DNA from: Symsagittifera roscoffensis
Lineage: Eukaryota > Xenacoelomorpha > Acoela > Convolutidae
NCBI RefSeq assembly: GCF_963678635.1
Contig: NC_087065.1
Location: 9,070,267-9,134,266, forward strand
DNA length: 64,000 nucleotides
Direction: 5' to 3'
Positions 1-11,744 of the stretch are shown in pieces. Below the pieces are notes generated by a model. The model saw nothing but the letters and a program-made list of their open reading frames with translations, was not told where the DNA came from and ran no database searches. The position numbers and the translations under genes were made by a program. The number at the start of each line of letters is the position of its first letter. The stretch's first letter is position 1.

Positions 1-2640
1 CTACCATTGGAATTGGCGAAATTTTGATGCCTTCAATAAAAAATGAAAATCATAAAAATCATATTGATAAAAATCAAAATCATAGTAATCATTAAATAAC
101 AAGCTTTTACCTACTCATTTACAAATATATAGATTGACAAGACGCCATTTGGATGCAAGAGCTATTTTCGGGCGCCTGAAGTCAGAAAAAGATAGACTGT
201 TTTGCACTTGCAAAATCTCTGTATTATGTTTCTTCAAAGTAAATGAGATCCTTATTATTTAGATAATTAAAAGTTCTCGAACGTCTCTGTTGTCCAATAA
301 ACAATTTTATAGGAATTCAAGATCAAAAAAGTTAACTCGTTGCGCTGTGGCTGTTCTGACAAAATTTATTCAAATTGGGAAGAAAGACTTTCAGGTGCAA
401 AAAACTTTGATGGTTAATTTTTCAAAATTTTTGCTCCTGCATCGCAAAATCACTGGTTTTTGCCTTCGAGTTTTAATTGATACGTTTAGTTTTCATGGCA
501 AGAGGCGTAATTGATGAGATGACACTGTTAGCGTATGCAAATATTCCAAATGCAAGAGCTGGTTAAGCGTTAGCTTTGTATGCTATGATGATTTGTGTTA
601 AGGTTAATTATTTGAGTTTTTGATTTATAAAATCAACCAATTCGAACCAAGCAATTTTTTTGCTGTGGTCATGAAAAACTTTCATTAAAATTCAGATAAA
701 CGCCTAAAAATTTCAAACATTGAAATAATTTTTTTAAATTAGCCCTGTTGTTTTTAAAGTTCTTTAGATATTTTTGGTTTTTTACCGAAGACAATTGTTT
801 TTGTTCATTCGCAATTCAAGTTTAGTTTGTTTTTCTTTGGCCATGCAGTCCTTTTGTCAAAACCTTTTTCACGCGTAGTTTCGAAATGATGAAATTTTCA
901 AAAAAATTTTAATTTCGAAATTTTTGCTTATGTTTAATACTGTGGCATCTGCATAAATAAAAACTCTGTTGTTACGCCGTTCGACGACTGATAAATGATT
1001 GAGGTCAGGAAAAACAGTAAACTCCCAGAATTGAACTCGGTAGCATTCCACTTCGTAAAAAATTATGTTCTGTTATTTGACCCAAAGCTTCAATACACTT
1101 CACGATTTGACGCTTCGGATTAGTGTGTTGGATTTGCTTCTCATTATTTATGTCTTTAGTTCGGTTCTCAATTGCGTCTACAAACAAAGGTTTGTTATGG
1201 AAGTCAAACTGGTAAATGGGAAGGAGATAAAAACTTTCTGTGAAAAGTTCATATGAGTGTAAATCAACCTTTCAAAAAATTTTGCCGCTTTTAGCAGAAG
1301 TAAGTTCGTTCAAAAAAAATTCAGTGTTTTTTCATCTCCGCCTTTATAGATTCGCACTGTTCTTGCTATTTTTAATTTTTTTGTGAAAATACCAGAAAAA
1401 AAATCAATGAAAATCAATTCTTTTGACTCTGCAACCAGTATCATTAGATGTTTTATGAAAACATAAGATACAGTGTAGCAATTGCTGCTGCATTTTTTAT
1501 AGAACTGTTCAATGACTTTTACAGTTTTTTGAAGCTCAAAATTTCGGAAGAGTCTGGATTGTGTTTTTGTGGTAATGCAGTTTTTTGGGTTTTGGCATTT
1601 TTATTTCAAATTTAGTGCCGAAATGTTCAAAACGCCCCAACAAATACACCCTCATGTCAGCAAATTTTTCATTTTGAAAACTTTTAAAATATTCAAGTTT
1701 TCGCACTATCGTTCTGCATTGGGTTTGACAGATTTGCTTCTAAGTTTTTACTAAACAGAATACAGATGGGAAAATTAAGATAAAGCCTAGTGACAAACGC
1801 CTTTTATTCAATCACTCCGATGAACATAACTAGGATTTTATTTTTTTTTAAAACTCCTCCACGCGAATTTTCCAAACAAAATTGATTTACTTGCGTAATT
1901 TTGTTGTTGGTCAACTATGGAAGTCATAACTATAGAAGTCATACAACTATAGAAGTCATACTTGCCATAAGAAAACATGTCGACAACTGTAACTTTCAAT
2001 GGTAAAAGATCGAATTTGGGGAGGGGTTGTTGGCGCCCTGCATTTCACTCCAAAATCCGACCCTGCTTCCCGAAATCGAGAAAAGTCTTTGTTTGATGTG
2101 TTCAATTTTTTGTATATTCAGCCATCGGATTTGCTGACTTTAGCAGAAGAGAATTCTAACAAGGTAGGTTAGTAGATTGTTCTACAGGAGAATCGGTAAT
2201 TGTCTAGATTTTTTGCCTGAGGTTATATTAATTTATTACAGATCAACAGAAAATTTTAAGTTTTTACAAGGAATTTAGATGCTTTTTGCGAGCGTTTTAC
2301 TCAAATTTCTATGAAAAATTGATCAAAAAAAGGCAATGTTTGATTCTTTTGACTGCCATTTAATGTATTTGAAGTATGCATTTTGTATGTATATAATGCT
2401 TTTTATTTTTACTTAAAAAAATTTTTTCTAAAAAAAAATAGTTTTTCTAAGCTGACAATTGATGATTTAAGGTTACATATAAAAAAAACTTTTTTTCAAG
2501 CTTAGAATAGCGGCACAGATGCAAAAAATCTTTATCAGCAGTTGTGTTGGCTTTTTTTGTTCCGACTTTTGTAACAAAAGTAACAGAATGTTTGTGCTCG
2601 GGGTGGGTTATTTTTAGTTAGCCATATTTAACGGAATTTT
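1..2640. other. AT-rich intergenic DNA, no gene seen
   Basis: No open frame here has protein-like composition; those present are short, Phe/Lys/Asn-rich and typical of chance in AT-rich DNA. The only local structure I noted is a small tandem repeat near 1914-1962, in which a 15-base unit reading roughly ACTATAGAAGTCATA recurs three times. Confidence 0.5.
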
Positions 2641-2818
2641 TTTTAAATCATTCAAAAAGTATTGTTGTCCTGAGCTTAAATTTGAAAAGATATTTCACCT
2701 GTGATTGTTTTCGTAAGGTTATGGGGGTTTAGAGATAGCCATTTTGGCTAATTTGGGACAATTACCGCTCGATATATTTCGCGCTATATGAACGCGTAAG
2801 CTGAGATTTAATCCGTCC

Positions 2819-3151
2819 AGACAATTCGGCCAAAAACAATTCAGCCGATTTGAAATTCAGACAATTCAGCCAAAAGTATGCAGGCAATTCAACCAGAGAC
2901 AATTCAGCCAGTAATAGTGACCGCAGCAGTCGCGCCAACGTGTTGCGAGCTTGCCAACAGAGAGTAGGACTCTATACGAAATTTAGAGCCGGTTATCGCC
3001 CACCGGCGACCTTAGACCGAGAAATATCTCCAATTCCGATTTTTTTTCTGACAAATCTAGTGTTTTGTAAAACTGGCTGAATTGTCTCAGGCTGAATTGT
3101 CTGTATACTTTTGGCTGAATTGTCTGAATTTCAAATGGCTGAATTGTCTTT
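2819..3151. mobile_element. Inverted-repeat element built of GACAATTCAGCC motifs (MITE-like)
   Basis: The left arm (about 2819-2914) and right arm (about 3070-3151) are inverted copies of each other. Each arm is itself made of several copies of the 12-mer GACAATTCAGCC, spaced by short linkers that also match between arms, for example the linker around AAAAGTATGCAG. The central 150 bases are unrelated to the arms and more GC-rich than the surroundings. No transposase is encoded. A non-autonomous DNA transposon is the simplest reading. I could not fix a target-site duplication. Confidence 0.65.
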
Positions 3152-3159
3152 GCGCCATT

Positions 3160-3640
3160 TAATGCGTCTTAGAAATCGTTCCAAATTGGTTGAAGTAAGC
3201 TTAATTGCCATAATTTATGTGTCACTAGGAGCAAAGTTTACCACTCTGTACTTTAAATGGCGTGTGGGGGGTTGTTTTTCACAAAAAAAATCTCAAATTA
3301 AAAAAAAAATGTCTTTTTATTTTTCTTACACTTAATTGTTACTACTTTTCGATAGACTTTAATGTTATTACTGCTCTATAGACTTTCAGAGGCAATCGGC
3401 ACATTCAAGGCTTCGCCATGTTACGAGCAGTCTTCTTTCATTTTTTCAATGATTTGGCATCCGCGACTAGGATAGACAAGCGTCTGAATTGTTGCAAGGA
3501 GTCGTCTTCACTTTTTCATTTCTTTTTTCTATTGTTTTAAGTTAAATTTCATCATTTTTCCAAAGAACAACTTTGCGTCCATAAATTTGAATTCCTTGTA
3601 TTGTTTACGATGATGGTTCTACACCAAGAAGCCCACCTCA
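3160..3640. repeat. Fragment of a dispersed interspersed element
   Basis: Segments around 3385-3440 (a GCAATCGGCACATTCAAGGC-like stretch, then GAGCAGTCTTC) resemble stretches near 6700-6760, 36150-36225 and 63540-63620. This points to an old dispersed repeat family. The boundaries are uncertain and no coding potential is seen. Confidence 0.35.
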
Positions 3641-3812
3641 GGGATTTGACCCCCCTTAATTTCCAAAAAGTGCCCAAAAACGGCTTTTTTGACCTGTTTT
3701 TTCAAAAATTTGCCTGCGGTACTCAGTTTTTTGTCTAAATATGGTCTTTATAATGTTCTGGGACCGCTCAAAAACTCAATGCTGTCGGCCTAAAAATAAT
3801 AATAATCATGAT
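3640..3812. repeat. Diverged copy of the 60.0-60.4 kb inverted-repeat element
   Basis: The order of motifs (CCAAAAAGTGCCCAAAAACG, then a GACCTGTTTTTTC-like block, then GGGACCGCTCAAAAACTCAA, then GTCGGCCTAAAAA) parallels 60205-60335 in the same orientation. The copy is clearly diverged and lacks clean ends. Confidence 0.45.
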
Positions 3813-6150
3813 TCCTACCAATTCTGATTTTTTTTTTTAAAATTTTAGTCGGAATAATAATTGTGTGTGTCATGTTCTCTACCGAAGAATATGATACCTA
3901 TACCATTAAGTTCAGGCTATTTATCCACCAGGCAAAAGACCACCATTCACACTATTCAGCTCATTACGGCGAACTGCTGCTGTCTCCCAATTTGTCTGTT
4001 ACATGGAGATATTTTGCTACAATATCGAACGTAAGTATAATGGCATTTTGGCGCAGCAGAGCTATAAGACAATTGACTTGCCATTATTCGACTTGTCTTT
4101 TTTTCTCAGTTGGAGTCCAACACATACCGTCAGAGCCTGAACTCTGAGAATTATGACATAAGACTGCATCACTTAATTACGTCTGACTATTACGTAATTT
4201 TAAAAAGTCTAAGTAGAATACCACGTATGCATACAGATAAGGCATCTACGTAATGATAGACTTCTGAAAGTGAGTAATCTTTTTAGACAAAGACTTTTTC
4301 TACACGAGCTGGAACATTATTAACTGGATATATTCATTTTAAACCAACTTTGAAAAGGCTAGGCCATGTTTAGTTGTATTGCCATCGACTGTCAGAGCTT
4401 TAGTATGGTATCTGGAACTCGACACTCTTTTCCAATTATCTCTATCTTTTATTCTCCTCCATGAAGTTTTTAAAGGACATTCGATGATGGCTTACTTAAT
4501 TCAGTTCAAGTTTCCTTACAAAGTTCCGTCTCTATCTAGACTCGAAATTAGATCCCCCGAGACAGAAATGATGTAGAGAGTATACCTGTATGTATCTGTG
4601 ACTTTCACTCTTGTCTAATAGATTCGCATACTCCCACGTATTATACCACATCGCCGCTTTTCACCCGAGGGACCCGGGGACCCCAAAAGGGGAGGGAGTT
4701 TGAATGAGAGTTTAGAAATGGTTTGGTGACGGTGCAATTAGCAATTGTGAGGAGCTAATTGAGTTACAGGTAGATAAAAGCCAAGCTGACAGTCCTGTTG
4801 TCTAAGATTCGAAACACGATGAGAACGACTAACTCGCCTCCGCTCTTTCACGAAGCAAAAAAAAAAGAAAAAAGAAAATAGGGAGGGAACATAGGAATAA
4901 AAAAATTGGCCAGAGACCAAAATAAAGTGAAATAAGTAAAACGCGGAGAAGGAAGGGGGTTGGAATTTAAATGGGACTACAAAAGATAGAAATGGTTAGT
5001 AACGCGTGACTGACAAGCCAACACGGAAACCGAATTAGACCTAATTGAATTACGTTCGCAATCAACTCACATCAGATCAGAATCTACAAAACAAGGAATC
5101 AATTCTCTCGGCACCAGACGAAACTTGAACCAGTCTGTTCTTTTTTCTCCAATCAAATGACAATAATCCTCCTTCAAAGACAAAAAGAAAATTGAAGGTA
5201 TGAAAACCGGAAACCGATAAGTGAAACGAAAGTGTATCGATATTCGGTTAACAAACGATTTGTAAAAAAGTCAAACCAAGTCACATTTGATTTTGAAGCC
5301 GCTGTATTTATGATTCGATCGAGCTTGAGAACTTTGAAAAACGTGTTCCCTGTGTCAAAAACTTTTTCTGAAAAATTGAAAAACCTAGTAAATACGATTT
5401 AACGTGTTATTTTTCCGATTTTTGAAAAAAATGACGAAATATATTTATTTAGCCTTCTTTGAGGCTATCTCTTTCTGAATGTTCAAGTACCAGCCATTTA
5501 TCCTTTGAAAAATATCATAAAAAGTGTCTATATAGCAAACCCGTCATTATTGTCACTCAGCTTTTTTCGAAGACATAGATTGTACAGTGAGCATTTCTCA
5601 CGGGATTTCAATTGTGAGAACTAAAGATTACCCACGTGTATTTCCTATGTTCTTCCTCTCTCCTTTTGCAAAGTAGCCTAAATTTATTTTTAAAAAAAAC
5701 AAGAAGCACAGATTCTTCATTTCACTTGAAACCATTTTCAAAAGTTTTTTTCTATGATTATTGAAGTCTTGTACAGCAACCATCTACTCTTGTCTTCAGT
5801 TTCCGAAACTTTTTTAAGTCTCGAAAATTTAAAATACTTTCTTTCATAATTGAAAAAGCTTGTCTGCTTGATGTTCTCAGAAAAACGGACCATATATTAA
5901 TCTACATAATACTCTCATACATTAATCGATTAAAATTCGTTTTCCAACCTTGAAGCCAAGAGATTAGTTTGGAAAAAAATCAATTTGTTTGGTGATTCAA
6001 TCAAATAAAAAAAGCTTTTGATCCCTGCTATATTGCCAACAGACATCTCTTTTGGTTGGATTTTTTATTGGATATGTCATAATGAAACAAATTTTCAAAG
6101 AAAATAAGCTCTTTTAAAATTTGAACGGCATACAAATTAAATAGATGGAA
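3813..6150. other. Intergenic DNA, no gene seen
   Basis: I see no exon with convincing splice signals and protein-like composition. Around 4660-5000 the sequence is richer in purine runs, and 4800-4850 contains a TTCGAA-bearing stretch that weakly resembles the tRNA-like repeats described elsewhere in the window. Confidence 0.4.
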
Positions 6151-7640
6151 AAAACGCTTACAGGATCGGCTATAAGCAATACTCAACGACTATTAAATGA
6201 AACAACACTGCTAGTATCATGGCGAAGACCTGAATGACTCAAAGTGGCAAAACCCTGAATCACGGCGAGGCCCTGAAGTTTCTAAATGATTTTTATGGTC
6301 TAGGGAGTAGTATTCATGAGACTTTTAGAAGTTTCCAAAAACAAAAACATTTTTTATTTGATGTTTTTAAAAATCATCCCTTTCAAGCCATAAAAGGTAC
6401 CGTAATGTTTTCTCCGCTTATGCATTATTAGCTGAAAATCTATGACGCGTTAATTATCCCAAATTAGCCGAGTAGGCAATCGATTTAAACCCCCAAAAGT
6501 TTTACAAAAAAATATTAACAGAATCAATGATTTTTTTTTTAAAATTGAAAAAACATTAACAGAAAAAACTGTTTTCTTAAATGGAGCTCACGGCAACAAT
6601 AGTTTTCAGTTGATGTAGAAACACTTTGTCAAAAATTGTTAGTTAAAAAGTCTCAATTTGCCTGGAGACAAAATAAACCACCAGAGAACAAATATTCCGT
6701 CCCTTTGAAAGTCCGAACAACATCACTGCTTGTATATCAGGGCGAAGTCTGCACTTCAAAGGCCAATCAAAAAAATGTGGGTTAAAAAAATGTGGGTTTT
6801 TTTTCATACCCCCACCAACACATTAAGTACAAATGGATGTACTTAGCATGTCATATTTCAATTTAAAAACCAAATAATTTGCGTTAAATCAGTTTGGAGC
6901 GATTTATTCTGTATTTGACGAGTGTTTTAATGAACGCAATATTACGCTCATTAATTACCCCTTAATTGGTTATGATATCAATTTTCACACCCCCATTAAT
7001 TTACAATAAAATAATCACAGGTAATTATTTTTTCTGTATTTGATTTCCAACTTGGTGGCATGAAAGTTTTTCATAGTACGAACGAATTTTGTCCACGCCA
7101 AGCATTAATACGCCCCCAACATAATTATTCCGAACTTCCTTCGAAAGTCAGAACTGCTATTCATGTTTCTTTAAATGTACACAAGCACATATTAACGCCA
7201 AAACTTTTTTGTAATTTTAAGGCGCCAAATAAAACAAGACTACTTGTATAAGAGAAAAATCCTGATTATTCCGACTGCCTTTTAAGGTTTTGGGAGCAGT
7301 GTTCGCTTGAAAAAGTTGATAAATTTTCAAAAAAAAAGAGATTTTTTTTTTAATTCGAGATTTTTTTAATCAACCCCCACACACCGTATAAAACAAAAAG
7401 TGATAGATTTTGCTCCCAATAAGTTAGCAATTAGCCTGCTTTAACCATTTTGGAAGGATTTCTAAGACGGAATAAAATAGCGCTACGCGTTAATAGCGCA
7501 AAATGTATGGCGCTTTATGTGTCCCAAATTGGCAATATTGGCAATCTTTAAACCCCATAAATTTTTTTTAAAAAGTTGACTACGTTTTTAAGTTTGAGCT
7601 CAGAACAACAATAACTTATCGGATGATACAAAAACGCCGT
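6150..7640. repeat. Copies of a dispersed AT-rich element family
   Basis: Phrases such as the one around 6715-6760 (CACTGCTTGTATATCAGGGC then GAAGTCTGC) and 6440-6500 (GACGCGTTAATTATCCCAAA then TTAGCC) recur in diverged or inverted form near 2700-2800, 7460-7640, 35880-36230 and 63530-63850. This indicates several overlapping old copies of one non-coding element. No long open frame is present. Confidence 0.4.
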
Positions 7641-9538
7641 CAAAAACGACTAGTTAAAAGTCAAATATTGTCGGGAAAGAAAGGAAAAATCACCCACGAG
7701 CACAAAAAATTCGTCACCATTGTCACCGAGTGAAGAATTCAATAATAAAAGGTTCCATTTAAGGTTATCATAGAATCGGTCGTTCAGAAGCTTACAATTA
7801 TATGTGGAAGTTTTGACATAAATTTGCTGATCCAAAGGTTCTTCTTTGTCAATTGAAACAAAAAAAAACATTATCAAGTGCATTTATCATTTTCAACCTG
7901 GCCTGCAAAAAAAAATACACTCGGACAACTTTTTTGCGGACCCGGTGATTTTTTAGTACCGAATTCCGAGTGAAATCGCCTAAATGTGATGTAACTCTAG
8001 ACCCTTTTCAAGGTTTTTTGTGGTACCTGTTATGAACAAAACGGTGCCAAACTTGAATGTAGGGAAAATTGTATCGACATTATTTGAATACTGCATAGGC
8101 CAAAACATCGAGTCGAAAGTTGGCAAATTATGAGCGTTTGGTTTGCTGGTCTTTCATTCTGCGCGAGAGGCTTGTCGCATGTCAATCAGAGTTTCTCACT
8201 AATCTAAATTGTCGATTGAAGAATTTAAGCAAAAGGAAAAATGACTAATTTTTGTCTTCAACTTGGAAGCGCAGCTACATTTTCAATTCCTTTAACTAGA
8301 ACATTTAATCAATGAGATCATAATTGTATCCTAAATTACCTGCTTAAGCAATTTTTCCCCAATATACAAACATCCTTATACCCAAACTCGTAGCGCACAT
8401 TACACTGCCGGATTTCAGTTTTAAATTTTCAGAACACTTATTTTTTTCATTTCTTCCAATTTTTACATCAACAAAATGCCCCCCAACGATTGATCTATAT
8501 AGCTTTAAACTGTGGGATATATACACTTGTCTACCTGGTGATTTGAACTCTCCTCATTTGAATGCAAAACAACAACAAGCATTCGAGTTCAATCGATAAA
8601 ACAATAAGCCGATACCATGTGAATCACCGGAACTATGACATAACGCTAATAAGAATCAGCATCCATGGCACCTAATTTTGACCTAATTTCAAATCCCTGG
8701 CACAAATTTTGATCTCACTATCACATACCTATGATAAATTCCCTGTCACATACTTATTTGAGTGTATTTGCATTAAAAATTGGGTTTCCACTGAAGATTG
8801 TTTTATTTTTTTAAATAAAAAAACACTTAGTCTTCCAATTGTCGAGCTTAGATCAGAGAGTTATCGGAGAAAGCTTCACCAAGAGCCAATAGACTGGTTG
8901 GCTACGCACTAGCTGAGTTGATCGGTCAGTAACAGTACCGAAATTTCTGTTGAAAAAATACGATAAAATTTGGCTAGATAATCTATTTAATATTTCTATC
9001 TAGAGAAACAGCCTCTGTTGGGTACGGGCAGAATTTGTAAGAATACAGAAACTGGGCAAAAACAACAACCAAGAAAAGAAACGGCGGGCAACTTCCAAGT
9101 GACAAGAGGGACTCCCACAGAAGACCACCGCAATGACTCAGATAAGACTTTGAATATAATCCGTTTTCAGTCATCCATAAAAATTGAACTTATTCATAAC
9201 TTCACAAAAAAACTGCCTGATAATAATGCATTCGGTCGAGAATACAATGATTTCAATGATGCTTAAGATGAAAGTTTTCCTAATTTTCTAGTGAGATAGA
9301 AATTACCTAAGTTAACTGAATCCAAAACTTCCGAACAAATAAGTATCGCTGAACAAATAAGTATCGAGGGTATCAAAATGATTGATAGATCGGTATTCCC
9401 TTATGTGCAGATGGGAGGCTATGAAATTAATATACTTGAAACTTGTTTCAGTCTTAACTCATATGTCTAAACAAGTACAGCGCTCAAGGAACCGTTTTTG
9501 CACTGAAAGATTTCGTGGCCGCAAAAAATTAATACACG
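7641..9538. other. Intergenic DNA, no gene seen
   Basis: Only short chance open frames occur. A 19-base direct duplication (GAACAAATAAGTATCG core) lies near 9331-9367, just before the large repeat element. Confidence 0.45.
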
Positions 9539-9660
9539 GGTCGAGGTGCTATTCTTATGTTTCGACTTTCAAAGTCTAGCACAAATCAGTGCCCGACCGA
9601 AAAAGAAAAGATTAGGCAGGGGTTTGAGACGAGCACAAATTCGAAACATACCTCGAGCAT

Positions 9661-10370
9661 GGTCAAAACATAGCTCGAGCACGGCCGAAACATACCTCGA
9701 GCACGGTCGAAACATACCTCGAGCACGGTCAAAACATACCTCGAGCACGGTCGAGGACGGTCGAAACATACCTCAAGCACGGTCGAAACATACCTCGAGC
9801 ACGTTCGAGCACGGTCGAAACATACCTCGAGCTCGAACGAAACAAACCTCGACCACGTTCGAAACATACCTCGACCACGTTCAAAACATACCTCGAGCAC
9901 GGTCGAGGACGGTCGAAACATACCTCGAGCACGGTCGAAACATACCTCGAGCACGGTCGAGCACGGTCGAAACATACCTCGAGCTCGGTCGAAACAAACC
10001 TCGACCACGTTCGAAACATACCTCGAGCACGGTCGAAACATACCTCAAGCACGGTCGAAACATACCTCAAGCACGGTCGAAACATACCTTGAGCACGATT
10101 GAAACATACCTCGAGCACGGTCGAAATATATCTCGAGCACGGTCGAGTACGGTCGAAACATACCTCGAGCTCGGTCGAAACATACCTCGAGCTCGGTCGA
10201 AACAAACCTCGAGCACGTTCGAAACATACCTCGAGCACGGTCGAAACATACCTCAAGCACGGTCGAAACATACCTCAAGCACGGTCGAAACATACCTCAA
10301 GCACGGTCGAAACATACCTCGAGCTCGGTCGAAACAAACCTCGAGCACGTTCGAAACATACCTCGAGCAC
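9661..10370. repeat. First copy of a 710-bp higher-order unit
   Basis: Rare landmark variants recur at a constant 710-bp offset: a TCGAGGACGG module at 9753 and 10463, another at 9905 and 10615, a TCGAGTACGG module near 10143 and 10853, and the unusual AAATATATCTC variant at the same spacing. A block of about 31 units was therefore duplicated as a whole. The second copy starts near 10371 and loses register only at the array's right edge. Confidence 0.85.
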
Positions 10371-11040
10371 GGTCGAAACATACCTCGAGCTCGGTCAAAA
10401 CATAGCTCGAGCACGGTCGAAACATACCTCGAGCACGGTCGAAACATACCTCGAGCACGGTCGAGGACGGTCGAAACATACCTCAAGCACGGTCGAAACA
10501 TACCTCGAGCACGTTCGAGCACGGTCGAAACATACCTCGAGCTCGAACGAAACAAACCTCGACCACGTTCGAAACATACCTCGACCACGTTCAAAACATA
10601 CCTCGAGCACGGTCGAGGACGGTCGAAACATACCTCGAGCACGGTCGAAACATACCTCGAGCACGGTCGAGCACGGTCGAAACATACCTCGAGCTCGGTC
10701 GAAACAAACCTCGACCACGTTCGAAACATATCTCGAGCACGGTCGAAACATACCTCAAGCACGGTCGAAACATACCTCAAGCACGGTCGAAACATACCTT
10801 GAGCACGGTTGAAACATACCTCGAGCACGGTCGAAATATATCTCGAGCACGGTCGAGTACGGTCGAAACATACCTCGAGCTCGGTCGAAACATACCTCGA
10901 GCTCGGTCGAAACAAACCTCGAGCACGTTCGAAACATACCTCGAGCACGGTCGAAACATACCTCAAGCACGGTCGAAACATACCTCAAGCACGGTCGAAA
11001 CATACCTTGAGCACGGTTGAAACATAACTCGAGCACGGTC
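10371..11040. repeat. Second copy of the 710-bp higher-order unit
   Basis: It repeats the module order of 9661-10370 with few substitutions. The start differs by one 22-bp unit, and the last few units near 10985-11040 differ. The high identity argues that the block duplication is recent relative to the divergence among single units. Confidence 0.8.
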
Positions 11041-11399
11041 GAAAAATACCGATTGTCCCGCGATAACTCAGAGTCAAAAAGCTTGATTCAAATTGCAAAC
11101 CAGAATTCCAAGAGATTAACTTAAAAACAGGAAAAAAGTAGCTCAAAATTAGTTCATCTCTTACAAAACATTCAAATAGCAAATAACTCTTATCATTTCA
11201 TTCTGATAAAAAAGCATCATAGGATGTTACCCGAAAAGCACATACCCGAATTCGACCAAGCACGGTCGAAACCTATCTTGCTTGTGTCAAGCACGGTCTT
11301 GCGGGCGCATTTTTCTTCGGTTGAACACGGTCGAAACATATCGAAATTTGGTCGAGACGGTCGAACAAAGTGAGCACCTCGAATTAGGGAGCTACCGAG

Positions 11400-11744
11400 T
11401 AAATGTGAAAAAGAAAGCGTTCCTTTGTACCAAGAAATTTGATTGCGGATAAGTTTTTATTGTTTACTTTACAATCTAAAGGTCCATTAGAAAATCTGAA
11501 GTCCCTAATTAGTCGTAGAGAAACCAAATGTACAAGAAAATTAAAAAACTTGGTATATAAATACTCTTACACTTTGCTGTCAGTAGACACGCGTGCCTAG
11601 TGTATAGTATAGTGACACAATAAAGGCTCGTGTTTTCGCGCGATACGAGATATCATTGTTGACAGAGATCAGGCATATAGAGTACACTATCCGTGTGACT
11701 GAAATAGAGGCGAGCTGAACAGTGTCGTGAAGTAGTACAAGTAT
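11400..11744 (+). other. LTR-like or promoter-like spacer between the two element copies
   Basis: A TATATAAATA box lies at about 11554-11563. It is followed within about 70 bases by an AATAAAGG polyadenylation-like signal near 11620 and a GC-richer stretch. TATA, short R-like region and AATAAA in this order is typical of a retroviral-type long terminal repeat. No second LTR, primer-binding site or coding region was found, so a solo LTR or an unrelated promoter is equally possible. Confidence 0.25.

Larger units (their letters stand above)
9650..11047. repeat. Two-module minisatellite (10-bp and 12-bp modules, 22-bp dominant period)
   Basis: The array alternates module A (TCGAGCACGG, with variants such as TCGAGCTCGG, TCAAGCACGG and TCGACCACGT) with module B (TCGAAACATACC and variants), giving a 22-bp unit of which about 60 are present. 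Occasional AAB units insert an extra 10-bp A; five occur in each large half. Both modules begin with TCGA, so this palindrome recurs every 10 or 12 bp. The array is rich in CpG against an AT-rich, CpG-poor background. The consensus has no stop codon in any frame of either strand, so long open frames (418 codons on plus, 242 on minus) arise automatically. I do not consider them genes. Confidence 0.93.
9539..11382. mobile_element. Terminal-inverted-repeat element with an expanded internal minisatellite
   Basis: The left end reads GGTCGAGGTGCT and the right end GAGCACCTCGA, which are inverted repeats. The left flank of the internal array (9539-9650) and its right flank (11040-11382) both match the corresponding parts of a second element at 11745-12333. 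The two are therefore copies of one element rather than an isolated satellite. Between the flanks sits about 1.4 kb of minisatellite. No transposase or reverse transcriptase is encoded. I interpret it as a non-autonomous DNA transposon whose internal repeat has expanded. Target-site duplications are not evident. Confidence 0.7.

Noticed and set aside
9546-10802. Open frame of 418 codons on the plus strand (and long minus-strand frames in the same place)
   Set aside because: It is produced by a 22-bp repeat with no stop in any frame. All six frames are open, the start lies just outside the array, and no splice or promoter evidence singles out one frame.
9650-11047. CRISPR-like array
   Set aside because: The repeats are contiguous, with no unique spacers and no cas genes, in a eukaryotic genome.
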